A stretch of DNA of 64,000 nt from Euphorbia lathyris (Eukaryota > Streptophyta > Magnoliopsida > Malpighiales > Euphorbiaceae): positions 26,945,501-27,009,500 of the forward strand of contig NC_088916.1 in NCBI RefSeq assembly GCF_963576675.1, given 5' to 3'. Each line of letters opens with the position of its first letter. Within the stretch, counting starts at the first letter, position 1. A model generated the notes under the pieces. It saw nothing but the letters and a program-made list of their open reading frames with translations, did no database searches and was not told the origin of the DNA. Made by a program: the position numbers and the translations under genes. This document shows, one piece after another, positions 32,103 through 41,488 of the stretch.

Positions 32103-33657
32103 TGTTGAGTGATTTCCGCAAGTTCACGGTTTCGCTTGTAGTAATAAAAATATCGATCCCACAGGGATACGTTTTTTAACGAAAAACTTATTTTTGAATT
32201 ATTAATTTCGAACTAGTTAGATTTACTATTGAATGTAAATGAAAAGTGAAAATTGGTTTAATTGAATTTAGGAAATTTATTTGATTGAATTTGTGAACTT
32301 TGAGTATTTGAAAATGCTGGAATAAGATTATGTATTTAGAATAAATCGATTGTTAGAAAGATCTTCTGATTTTAAGGATGAATTTTACAAAACATGAACA
32401 TTTAGAACTTATTAGAAAAATGAATGAATTTGTTCATTTGCATTAAGCAAAGAAAACAACTTAAACTTTGTATTATTATGATGATGAAATAAATGACGGA
32501 ACCTCTAATTAATTGGCTTTGAACGCGACAAAACCCTTTCGGGATAGTTGCCCTTACTCAAATTAACACTCTTTCGAGATGATAATTTGCCTAAGTGTTC
32601 AACAAAGTTTCCTTGTAATGATTTTGAATTCAAGTGCATATTAATGAAAACACCAGCCTCACTTATATTGGATTGGTTACCATAAGTGCTGCATAACGAT
32701 TTGTCGAATAGAACGGACTTTATTAGATGAAATATAAATTGATACAAGTTTACAGAGAATAAAGAGCATCGAGTTCTTCGAGGGCGTGCAAGTGAAGGGC
32801 TTGATCGGTTCCGCTTCCTTGGGTTTCCTAGGAGGTTGTCAGGCTCGGGGACGAACACTTTACTCAATCTTCTCGCTGTAACTTCGTAATAGGGATTCGG
32901 TCGGCCACTACCATGATGCAAACTAAAACTGGAACAATGTCTAAACGCTACTGAGTTGTAATTAAACTATAAACAATATGTGTACCTCATCTTGTTTTGT
33001 ACAGAATCTAATTTCTAACTCTCGAAATGTTTTTACTTAGAACTTCGACATAAGTTCTACGCTCTGATTTCTATATCTATATTATAGCATTTCATTCCAT
33101 TTTTTCTCAACATCAACTCTTTATTTATAGATGTTGAAGGGTTGTGTTTGAAGTGATGTATCCGTTGGTTAAGAGTCGTGTCCGTTGTGAAAGGAAGTCT
33201 TTATCCACTTGAACGAACGCGTTTCTTGGATTTTCAGCATGTGTTAAATGCTCTTGGTGAATTTCTGCACTTACCGAGGATAGTAATCCGCGGCCGTGAA
33301 TGACGTAGCACTGAGCTGAGCGACGGACGAAGGGGAGAAAAGGTTATACCACGCGTGTCGCGGCCGCGGGTCTGGGATCCACTGTCGCGGCCCGATAGGT
33401 TTTCTTACTTCTTGCTTTCGTTCGTGTCCTCGACTTGGCGCTTTCGATTTACGTCGTCTTTGACTCCTTTTGTAGGGCTTTTCTTCTGTTTTAGATCCTT
33501 TTTCGTTCCTATTTGGATTTTACTAAATATTCAAGTACCTTGCAAGAAAGAAAGATATTCGAAAGTAAAAGTAATCTAAACAGATATAAATAACACAAAT
33601 TCGTAATAAAAATGATGTAAATGTTAATGATATTTTAGGTATATTTTGGGCTTAACA
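32103..33657 (-). repeat. 3' LTR of Athila element
   Basis: In + orientation it runs from TGTTGAGTG to GGGCTTAACA, 1555 bp. The TATA box is at 33122-33129. The GTCGCGGCC-type palindromic cassettes are near 33285-33300 and 33355-33390. Confidence 0.95.
33122..33129 (-). promoter_or_regulatory. TATA box in Athila 3' LTR
   Basis: TATAAATA on the minus strand, at the same relative place as in the other Athila LTRs. Confidence 0.6.
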
Positions 33658-33672
33658 AATCTCCACACTTAA
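33658..33672 (-). promoter_or_regulatory. Polypurine tract of Athila
   Basis: On the minus strand ATTAAGTGTGGAGATT lies directly before the LTR start TGTTAAG. Confidence 0.7.
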
Positions 33673-34007
33673 TCTTTTGCTAGTCCCGAGCAAAATTTCA
33701 CTGAATTTATTCCTTAACTAATCTCTTTATAAAAAATAAAACATATATCTTTGTGTTTACCTTTTAAATTAGTTAAGCCGAAAAGACTAACTTCACATGG
33801 CAAATTTATACGCAAAATATCAAACTAACTTAGTATAAATACGATATATCATTCGTCTTGTATTTCAATTTTTAAATTGAAGTATTCGGGACGATGTAAG
33901 CACGCATGTTATTTGAGTTTTCCATCTCAAGGCATTTCAAAGCACCAAATTTCCTTTCCCAAACTTGAATTATTATATATGAGTATTAAATTTAATTTAC
34001 TTGCTTA

Positions 34008-34268
34008 GTTACGCCCATGATAAGGGTGGTCTCGATCGTAACTTTATATGTAATTGTTTTGTGTTCGCTTAAGAGGTACCGACCATGCCATGGGTGGACG
34101 CAATCGTTACTTTAAACTTTAAACACACTTCATTTTTCTTATTTAAACGTTCCTTCCATACCTCGATTGTGATAAGGGTGGTCGCAACCGTGGCCAAAAG
34201 TATGCTTTACTTATTAATTTCTTCCCTTTCATACCTCGATTGTGATAAGGTTGGTCTCAATCGTGGCC
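34008..34268 (-). repeat. Four-copy GATAAGGGTGGTC motif array
   Basis: In + orientation the units are near 34008, 34075, 34160 and 34233. Three contain GATAAGG(G/T)TGGTC and the second is diverged (CATGGGTGGAC). The order and spacing mirror 2003-2266 in the other Athila copy. Confidence 0.62.
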
Positions 34269-34860
34269 AAAAGTTAAGAATACGATTTATTGATTATAAC
34301 TTGGGAAAAAGAAAATTAGCACATTCATCCTATATTGACTTAAAATTCAACATGTATTATGGCTATAGTTTCCTTAAAAACTTCAATTGGTGTTAATGTA
34401 AGACAAAATCAAAACCGAGCTAAAAATTGTTAGTTCAAATTTAATGCCTATAAACCTAATTGAAAATTTAAAATAATATTTATTGTATCATGAATTTCAT
34501 GATATGAAATAGAGATTAAAAATTAAGAATTTTTACTTAAATACATTCACTCGAGACAATTTTACTTAAAATCGTGTCGAAGATTTGTGAAAAATATTTT
34601 GAAAAATATTACCCGTATAGAAATATTTATTTCTATCGATAATGATAACCTAAAAATAATCATAAAAATTTTAACTTATGATATTTATAAATGTAAAAAT
34701 GATATTTCATAAAAAAAAATGTTAAGTTTTTTCATTTGTTGCAATATATTTAAAAGTGTTGCAATATACGTTGCATTTGTATTTTGAAAAACAAGCGATG
34801 CATACATTCATTCATTCATTTGCATACATTCATTCATTCGTTTGCATAAAATGATATATG

Positions 34861-34881
34861 TATATATCTCCTCCCACACTT
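34861..34881 (-). promoter_or_regulatory. Internal PPT-like copy (unit A)
   Basis: On the minus strand TTAAGTGTGGGAGGAGATAT. The repeat-unit partner is at 37160-37180 and the plus-strand Athila has it at 1317-1336. Confidence 0.45.
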
Positions 34882-35074
34882 AAATTGGACCATGTCCTCA
34901 TGGGGGCAAAAATGGAGATAAAACACTAAAGATAAAACAAACGGAAATAAACGAAAGATATAGCAAAAACATTCATCATAAAATTAAAGTGAAATTAGAA
35001 ATTGTACGAAACATAATAAATATAAAAATGTGCGAAACTGAAATTGAAATAAGATAAAAAATAAAAGATAAAAC

Positions 35075-36280
35075 CTAAGCATGTGGCGGGGAATCCGGAG
35101 GTGTTGGTGAAGTTTCCACATTTCGGCGTCGGAAAAATGAAAGCATCCGATGTCGAGTTGAACGATGCGCACGCCTCAAAGTATTGAGGTTGTCATTCAT
35201 CACCATATTGTTCTCCACCAAATCATCAATTCTCAAATTCATTTGTCGATTATTTGCATTGATTTGGTTCAAAATCCGCCTTAAATCCACCGGATTAGTG
35301 TCTTGGGTTGCTTGGGCTTGTGGGGCAGCGTCTCCACCTTCCTCCGCTCCTTCTTCGTCGGTACCTACATTATGAGAACTAGAAGCACCTCCACCCATAG
35401 TGCCATGAAGATGTGCAATACGGGTAGCATACGAAATAAAAACAGGAGGAGCCGCAGAAACCAATAAATGAGCCCGCTCAAGTGCCGCAATGTCCAAAAC
35501 CGGAACATATCCATTGTAGGTGGACATATCAAAAGTAGCCAATTCATCCCGTGCCCCCAAAACAATAGCGGTGATCAAATTACCGAGAGGGACTTGAGTG
35601 GTGTGAGCCCTCGAAGCACGATACAAGTTGTCAAAAATCATTCCAATGCTATCAACCCGTAAACCCTTGAACAAACAATCCCAAACAAACAAATCCCGGA
35701 CTTGGATCTTCGAACTCTCAACACGACCAAAAAGTGAAAAACTCAAATACTTGTGAAAGAAGAACACACAATTGTCCTTAATCAACTTGCTTGAAGTGTT
35801 CTTAGAATCAAAAGAAGTTTGGTCAGACAGAGTTTGCCAAAAAGAGTTATTATCAAAATCCCGAGGCTTATCATAAAAGTCACTAGTAGGGAAACCAAAC
35901 ATGTTACACATAGCCTCATAATCAACTGTATAGGTAATACCCTTATTCCGAAAAGAAATTTCAGTCCTCTTCTTGTTCATTGTTAAAGTAACCAAAAATT
36001 CAACCACATACTCTTGAATTTGTGGAAAACGCATAGAAGCAAAAGTTTCCCATCCCAAAGTTTCAATAAAAGCAGTAATTTGTGTAGAGAAGTTCAACTT
36101 TCTTACCGAATCAAAGTCAAGAAACTGCATATCCACGAACTTACGATTGGCGTGTGAAAAGTGCTTGAAACGGCCAACTTCTTCTTCAGAATGAATGTCG
36201 AAATAAGCCCCACAACTAACCCTAAGGCGATTTGCCTCAGTTACAGCTGGCTTGTGTCCAACACGCTTTGCTCTAGGCAT
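35075..36280 (-). CDS. Athila env-like protein, copy A
   Basis: An intact 401-residue ORF from the ATG at 36280 (MPRAKRVGHKPAVTEA). It belongs to the 'ATHILA ORF-1'/plant transposon protein type encoded downstream of pol, whose function is unknown. Visible parts are a basic N-terminus, a globular region of about residues 25-265 (LGWETFASMRFPQIQEYV, FGFPTSDFYDKPRDFD, NTSSKLIKDNC, FSLFGRVES, PLGNLITAIVLGARDE), a Ser/Gly/Glu linker (about 295-325) and a C-terminal helical stretch with an Arg-rich end (STRHRMLSFFRRR) and Pro/Ser tail. I see no clear signal peptide or transmembrane helix, so 'env' is positional only. The TATA box at 36525 lies 245 bp upstream. Confidence 0.85.
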   Translation of the reverse strand: MPRAKRVGHKPAVTEANRLRVSCGAYFDIHSEEEVGRFKHFSHANRKFVDMQFLDFDSVRKLNFSTQITAFIETLGWETFASMRFPQIQEYVVEFLVTLTMNKKRTEISFRNKGITYTVDYEAMCNMFGFPTSDFYDKPRDFDNNSFWQTLSDQTSFDSKNTSSKLIKDNCVFFFHKYLSFSLFGRVESSKIQVRDLFVWDCLFKGLRVDSIGMIFDNLYRASRAHTTQVPLGNLITAIVLGARDELATFDMSTYNGYVPVLDIAALERAHLLVSAAPPVFISYATRIAHLHGTMGGGASSSHNVGTDEEGAEEGGDAAPQAQATQDTNPVDLRRILNQINANNRQMNLRIDDLVENNMVMNDNLNTLRRAHRSTRHRMLSFFRRRNVETSPTPPDSPPHA

Positions 36281-37114
36281 GGTTGTGGTGTTTATGTGTT
36301 ATGAATGTTAGGGTTGAGAGAAAAAGATGAAAAAGATGAAAAGAGAGAAAAGCTTGAGGTTGAAGATGAAGTAGAATGGTTGTGAATTCTTGGAATTGAA
36401 AGGTGTAGGTGATTGAAAAGGGTAATGATGAAATTGGGAAAAGTAAAAGTAAGGTATTGGGAAGAGGTAAGAGTAGGGGATTGGTTAAATTTGGAGGTGA
36501 TGTAAGGTGTGTGTAGGTAATAGGTATATATAGGGTTTGAATAACAAGGTGAATAGTTAGAGTAGGAATAGGAATTGGAATAGGTAGAGGTGAAATAGGA
36601 AGAGTAATTAATATAGTTAGAGGTTGAATAGGAAAAGGTGTAAATAGAGGATGAATAGGAAGAAGAATAGGTATATGTTAAATAGAAAAGGAAAAGGTAT
36701 AGGAAGAATGGAAAAATAGGTCTAAAACCGGACCTGGAGTGCCTGAATTACGCGTGTCGCGGTCGAGGATATGTATCCGCGGTCGCGGATCGCGTTGCTC
36801 AACCAATATTTCCACTGAGATTTGTCGAAGAAATGTCTGAAGTTACCGAGAATCCAACATTCGCGGCCGCGAATCGCGGTGCGTAGCGAATTTTGTGCCT
36901 GAAATTTTTGAAGAATTTTGCTGAAGTTATCGAGGAAATGCCGCCGCGGTCGCGGATTGCGTGTTTCACCGAATTTGTCTTCGAATTGTGGAGGAATTTT
37001 GCTGATGTTACCGAGAATCAATAATTCTCGGCCGCGGATCACGTCGTGGCTACCCAAATTCAGCTTTTGAACTCCATTTTGTGTAATTTCTTGATAAATT
37101 ATATCCTGAACTTC
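36281..37114 (-). other. Leader and GC-palindrome spacer, unit A
   Basis: Read on the minus strand: a spacer with CG-rich palindromes (ATTCGCGGCCGCGAAT at 36859-36874; related ones near 36757-36795, 36940-36965 and 37028-37045), then a TATA box, then a purine/pyrimidine-skewed leader of about 220 nt before the ATG. Confidence 0.7.
36525..36532 (-). promoter_or_regulatory. Internal TATA box before env-like ORF A
   Basis: TATATATA in the minus-strand context ACCCTATATATACC, 245 bp upstream of the ATG at 36280. The same site is in unit B at 38818. Confidence 0.5.
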
Positions 37115-37159
37115 ATTTGCATACATTCATTCATTCGTTTGCATAAAATGATATATGTA

Positions 37160-37180
37160 TATATCTCCTCCCACACTTAA
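37160..37180 (-). promoter_or_regulatory. Internal PPT-like copy (unit B)
   Basis: Duplicate of 34861-34881, positioned just after the stop of env-like ORF copy B. Confidence 0.45.
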
Positions 37181-37375
37181 ATTGGACCATGTCCTCATGG
37201 GTGCAAAAATGGAGATAAAACACTAAAGATAAAACAAACGGAAATAAACGAAAGATATAGCAAAAACATTCATCATAAAATTAAAGTGAAATTAGAAATT
37301 GTACGAAACATAATAAATATAAAAATGTACGAAACTGAAATTGAAATAAGATAAAATAAAAATAAAAGATAAAAC

Positions 37376-38581
37376 CTAAGCATGTGGCGGGGAATCCGGA
37401 GGTGTTGGTGAAGTTTCCACATTTCGGCGTCGGAAAAATGAAAGCATCCGATGCCGAGTTGAACGATGCGCACGCCTCAAAGTATTGAGGTTGTCATTCA
37501 TCACCATATTGTTCTCCACCAAATCATCAATTCGCAAATTCATTTGTCGATTATTTGCATTGATTTGGTTCAAAATCCGCCTTAAATCCACCGGATCATT
37601 ATCTTGTGTTGCTTGGGCTTGTGGTGCAGCGTCTCCACCGTCCTCCGCTCCTTCTTCGTCGGTACCTACATTATGAGAACTAGAAGCACCTCCACCCATA
37701 GTGCCACGAAGATGTGCAATACGGGTAGCATACGAAATAAAAACAGGAGGAGCCGCAGAAACCAATAAATGAGCCCGCTCAAGTGCCGCAATGTCCAAAA
37801 CCGGAACATATCCATGGTAGGTGGACATATCAAAAGTAGCCAATTCATCCCGTGCCCCCAAAACAATAGCGGTGATCAAATTACCGAGAGGGACTTGAGT
37901 GGTGTGAGCCCTCGAAGCACGATACAAATTGTCAAAAATTATTCCAATGCTATCAACCCTTAAACCCTTGAACAAACAATCCCAAACAAACAAATCCCGG
38001 ACTTGAATCTTCGAACTCTCAACACGACCAAAAAGTGAAAAACTCAAATACTTGTGAAAGAAGAACACACAATTGTCCTTAATCAACTTGCTCGAAGTGT
38101 TTTTGGAATCAAAAGAAGTTTGGTCAGACAGAGTTTGCCAAAAAGAGTTATTGTCAAAATCCCGAGGCTTATCATAAAAGTCACTAGTAGGGAAACCAAA
38201 CATATGACCCATAGCCTCATAATCAACTGTATAGGTAATACCCTTATTCCGAAAAGAAATTTCTGTCCTCTTTTTGTTCATCGTCAAAGTAACCAAAAAT
38301 TCAACCACATACTCTTGAATTTGTGGAAAATGCATAGAAGCAAAAGTTTCCCATCCCAAAGTTTCAATAAAAGCAGTAATTTGTGTAGTGAAGTTCAACT
38401 TCCTTACCGAATCAAAGTCAAGAAACTGCATATCCACGAACTTACGATTGGCGTTTGAAAAGTGCTTGAAACGTCCAACTTCTTCTTCAGAATGAATGTC
38501 GAAATAAGCCCCGCAACTAACCCTAAGGCGATTAGCCTCAGTGACAGCCGGCTTGTGTCCAACACGCTTTGCTCTAGGCAT
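37376..38581 (-). CDS. Athila env-like protein, copy B
   Basis: An intact 401-residue ORF from the ATG at 38581. It is the tandem-duplicate partner of copy A and differs at only about ten residues by eye (for example GHMFGFP versus CNMFGFP, and IGIIFDN versus IGMIFDN). The domain layout is the same as copy A. Both duplicates staying open could reflect recent duplication or constraint. The TATA box is at 38818, 237 bp upstream. The function is unknown. Confidence 0.85.
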   Translation of the reverse strand: MPRAKRVGHKPAVTEANRLRVSCGAYFDIHSEEEVGRFKHFSNANRKFVDMQFLDFDSVRKLNFTTQITAFIETLGWETFASMHFPQIQEYVVEFLVTLTMNKKRTEISFRNKGITYTVDYEAMGHMFGFPTSDFYDKPRDFDNNSFWQTLSDQTSFDSKNTSSKLIKDNCVFFFHKYLSFSLFGRVESSKIQVRDLFVWDCLFKGLRVDSIGIIFDNLYRASRAHTTQVPLGNLITAIVLGARDELATFDMSTYHGYVPVLDIAALERAHLLVSAAPPVFISYATRIAHLRGTMGGGASSSHNVGTDEEGAEDGGDAAPQAQATQDNDPVDLRRILNQINANNRQMNLRIDDLVENNMVMNDNLNTLRRAHRSTRHRMLSFFRRRNVETSPTPPDSPPHA

Positions 38582-39360
38582 GGTTATGGTGTTTATGTGT
38601 TATGAATGTTAGGGTTTTAGAGAAAAAGATGAAAAGAGAGAAAAGCTTGAGTTTGAAGATGAAGTAGAATGGTTGTGAATTCTTGGAATTGAAAGTTGTA
38701 GGTGATTGAAAAGGGTAATGATGAAATTGGGAAAAGGAAAAGTAAGGTATTGGGAAAAGGTAAGAGTAGGGGATTGGTTAAAATTGGAGGTGATGTAAGG
38801 TTTGTGTAAGTAATAGGTATATATAGGGTTTGAGTAGGAAGTTAAATAGTTAGAGTAGGAATAGGAATTGGAATAGGTAGAGTTGAAATAGGAAAAGTAA
38901 TTAGGTAGAGGATGAATAGGAAGAAGAATAGGTATAGGTTAAATGGGAAGATTTGAAAAAATAGGTCAAAAATCGGACTTGGAGTGTCTTAAATACGCGT
39001 GTCGCGGTCGTGGATGTGTATCCGCGGTCGCGGATCGCGTTGCTCAACCAATATTTCCACTAAAATTTGTCGAAGAAATGTCTGAAGTTACCGAGAATCC
39101 AACATTCGCGGCCGCGAATCGCGGTGCGTAGCGAATTTTGTGCCTGAAATTTTTGAAGAATTTTGCTGAAGTTATCGAGGAAACGCCGCCGCGGTCGCGG
39201 ATCGCGTGTTTCACCGAATTTGTCTTCGAATTGTGGAGGAATTTTGCTAATGTTACCGAGAATCAATAATTCTTGGCTGCGGATCACGTCGTGGCTACCC
39301 AAATTCAGCTTTTGAACTCCATTTTGTGTAATTTCTTGATAAATTATATCCTGAACTTCT
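38582..39360 (-). other. Leader and GC-palindrome spacer, unit B
   Basis: Duplicate of 36281-37114. It contains ATTCGCGGCCGCGAAT at 39103-39118 and the related CG-rich palindromes near 38998-39035 and 39187-39207. Confidence 0.7.
38818..38825 (-). promoter_or_regulatory. Internal TATA box before env-like ORF B
   Basis: TATATATA in the same context as 36525-36532, 237 bp upstream of the ATG at 38581. Confidence 0.5.
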
Positions 39361-39748
39361 TGAAAAATGAAATCTGTACTTAAAACATAAATGAAAATCA
39401 TTAAATGATAAGGAAAACCAAAGGTTTATCCTTATTAATAGAAAATTAAAATGAAAAATGCATTAAGTAATAAATGTTAAAATTATGAATATGAAAGGTT
39501 TGTAACTAAAATTAATTGAAGCATTTATGTGCATTTATTAATTTAAGTTAAATGAATCTTATGTTAGGAACTTGAAATTTAATTATTAATCAATTAATTA
39601 GTTAATGAAATGATTAAGTTTGCATTTAATTGATTCATTGGTCTAGATTTATGAAATTAAAATGTAACCATATAATAAAAAACAAAGTATAATGCAAAAG
39701 AGAAATTTTTATTTATTAACATATATTTACAAACAAACAAAACACAAG
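39361..39748 (-). other. AT-rich spacer
   Basis: AT-rich DNA between the duplication and the third env-like ORF. Nothing else is recognised. Confidence 0.6.
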
Positions 39749-40696
39749 CTATGCTAAAAATTCGTCCCCTTCAATCGGGATTTTCTTAGCCCTATATCGT
39801 TCTATTTTCAACTGCACGAAGGCTTGACGTTCTGGTGCAGAAAGAAAATTTGGTCCTGATCGAAAAACTCGCTTCACTAGACCTTCAAATTCTAAAAATT
39901 CATAGTCTAGCATCGGGAAAGATTCAGCATCACTCCAAGGAACAGAAATACTTCCCTTGGTCCCTAGAATTATTCCACATATAATATTCCCGAACCCAAC
40001 CTTCTTAGCCTTGGATCTAGATGCGGCAACAAGACCCTCCATCAGAATTTTTGAAGAATCAACCACGTTGCCTTGAAATATATCGCCAAGGACATAAAGA
40101 TCAGATTCTTGGACGACACTACTGAACGTGCGACCGAACAGACTGTGACTCAGAAACTTATGCAAATATAGTATAGAGTTGGAATAGAAAGACTTATTAT
40201 AGGCAAGTTTTGGGTGGAAAGGCCAGATACCGGTGAGCATTCGCCAAATATCAGTAGACGTCATATCTCTTCCATGATGACGTTTGGTAGTATCCTTCAA
40301 GGGAAAACCAAACCAAGCATGCAATTCAGGATATCCAAAAGTGAAAGTTTTGCCATCCCGACGAAAACTGAGACGCACCCGACGTTTGTTAACAAAACGC
40401 ACTGTACAGAAGAACTCTAATATCCAGTCTCCAATTATAGGAAACTTCATATCAACAAATCTGGTCCATCCTAATTGCTCCATGTAGCGACTCATATCAT
40501 CTTTAATTCCCAAATGATCGTTAAGAAAGTCATCCATGTATAGCATTCCGACAAAGAATGTGTATCGGAGCCTCAAGAAGCGCCTTCCCTCTTCATGATT
40601 GAAGATAGGAAAGTTACATCCATAACGCTCTGATATATCAACATGTTTATTGCGTGAAGCAATAACTTTCTTAGATGAAGTGCTTGAGGAAGTCAT
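39749..40696 (-). CDS. Athila env-like protein, diverged paralogue C
   Basis: An intact 315-residue ORF from the ATG at 40696 (MTSSSTSSKKVIASRNK). It is paralogous to copies A and B. The shared framework includes EEGRRF near the start, LGWTRFVDMKFPIIGDWILEF, FGYPELHAWFGFP, LHKFLSHSLFGRT, and GNIICGIILGTKG matching GNLITAIVLGARD. It lacks the acidic linker and the Arg/Pro-rich C-terminal tail. Together with A and B it makes a three-gene tandem family behind pol. The TATA box at 40825 lies 129 bp upstream. Its function is unknown. Confidence 0.82.
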   Translation of the reverse strand: MTSSSTSSKKVIASRNKHVDISERYGCNFPIFNHEEGRRFLRLRYTFFVGMLYMDDFLNDHLGIKDDMSRYMEQLGWTRFVDMKFPIIGDWILEFFCTVRFVNKRRVRLSFRRDGKTFTFGYPELHAWFGFPLKDTTKRHHGRDMTSTDIWRMLTGIWPFHPKLAYNKSFYSNSILYLHKFLSHSLFGRTFSSVVQESDLYVLGDIFQGNVVDSSKILMEGLVAASRSKAKKVGFGNIICGIILGTKGSISVPWSDAESFPMLDYEFLEFEGLVKRVFRSGPNFLSAPERQAFVQLKIERYRAKKIPIEGDEFLA

Positions 40697-40824
40697 GGTG
40701 TTTGGAATGATTAAGGAAGAAAGGTTCTGAACTTAATTTCTGGGTTGTTGAAATGGTAAGAAAATCAGAGAATTGTTCTGATAGAGATGAAAAGAAAGTG
40801 ACAGAAAACTGAACCTCTAGAACC

Positions 40825-40832
40825 TATTTATA
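40825..40832 (-). promoter_or_regulatory. Internal TATA box before env-like ORF C
   Basis: TATAAATA on the minus strand, 129 bp upstream of the ATG at 40696. Transcription starting about 30 bp downstream would give a leader of about 100 nt. Confidence 0.5.
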
Positions 40833-41110
40833 AAATCCTAGGATAAAAAGAGGTGTTGTTTTTGAAATGAAAAGGCATGAAACAAACCTCTTTAAAAATG
40901 AAAAAACTCAATTTTTCGTTTCCGAAGAGTTGCATCTGCTGGAAAAAGGGTTAATTTGGGCATAATTTCCCCGTGTCGCGACCGAGGATTCTGACCCGCG
41001 GTCGCGGCACGCTGATTTCCCTGCGGAAATCAGTTGTCAAAACTCCAAATTTCTGATCCTCTACCGAGAATCCTCATCCTCGGTAAGTTCAGAAATTATC
41101 CTTTCAATTT

Positions 41111-41302
41111 TTAATCAGAATTCTCAACTGAGAATCTGAAATCCTCTACAAGTCCAGAAATTTTCCTGGCTGCTAGTTATACCCAAATTCTCAACTGAGA
41201 ATTTTAAATTCTCTATAAGTTCAGAAATTTCTTACCTCCTTAAGAATTCTATATATGTGAATCCTCAACTGAGAATTTCAAATTCTCAACTGAGAATCAC
41301 TG
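41111..41302 (-). repeat. ATTCTCAACTGAGAAT hairpin repeats
   Basis: Four to five copies of ATTCTCA/TGAGAAT inverted arms separated by AC stand within about 190 bp, each beside AAATT or GTTCAGAAATT text. Confidence 0.6.
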
Positions 41303-41399
41303 AATTTCTTCTAATTCTCATGAAATTCCTAAAAATTAATTAAAATCATGACTTGAATATATTTTTTATATATCTAAAATTCTAATAAAATGATATAAT

Positions 41400-41462
41400 C
41401 TAAAACAAAATAAAATAAAAAATAAATAAAAATAAAAATAAAAATAAAAATAAAAATAAAAA
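41400..41462 (-). repeat. AAAAT/AAAATA simple repeat
   Basis: About 60 bp of AAAATA-type units just downstream of the pol stop. Confidence 0.75.
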
Positions 41463-41488
41463 ACTAACTATTAGAAAAATAAAATGAT

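Larger units (their letters stand above)
33673..35074 (-). other. Athila 3' non-coding spacer
   Basis: AT-rich spacer between the last env-like ORF and the PPT, equivalent to 1101-2466. It contains the four-copy GATAAGGGTGGTC array (34008-34268), ATTC-rich simple sequence (about 34800-34845) and a PPT-like copy (34861-34881). Confidence 0.75.
34816..39360 (-). repeat. Tandem duplication carrying an env-like ORF
   Basis: Two direct copies with a period of about 2.30 kb: roughly 34816-37114 and 37115-39360. Each holds the PPT-like motif, a full env-like ORF, its leader with a TATA box, and the GC-palindrome spacer. The copies are nearly identical. The junction is visible at about 37113, where the sequence switches from ATCCTGAACTT to the CATTTGCATACATTC start. 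Confidence 0.88.
40697..41488 (-). other. Spacer between pol and env-like ORF C
   Basis: Contains the leader and TATA box of ORF C, a CG-rich palindromic cassette (about 40970-41012), and several copies of the hairpin-forming ATTCTCAACTGAGAAT (about 41111-41300). An (AAAAT)n-type run is at 41400-41462 next to the end of pol. Confidence 0.7.

Noticed and set aside
32505..32921. A 138-codon minus-strand ORF present in both Athila LTRs (also 47356-47772)
   Set aside because: Its presence in both LTRs only reflects their recent common origin. The frame is not kept in the homologous LTRs at 2467 and 55698.
34800..34845. CATTCATTCATT repeats resembling a CRISPR-like or satellite array
   Set aside because: Simple ATTC-type microsatellite in an Athila spacer. 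There are no spacers or unit structure.
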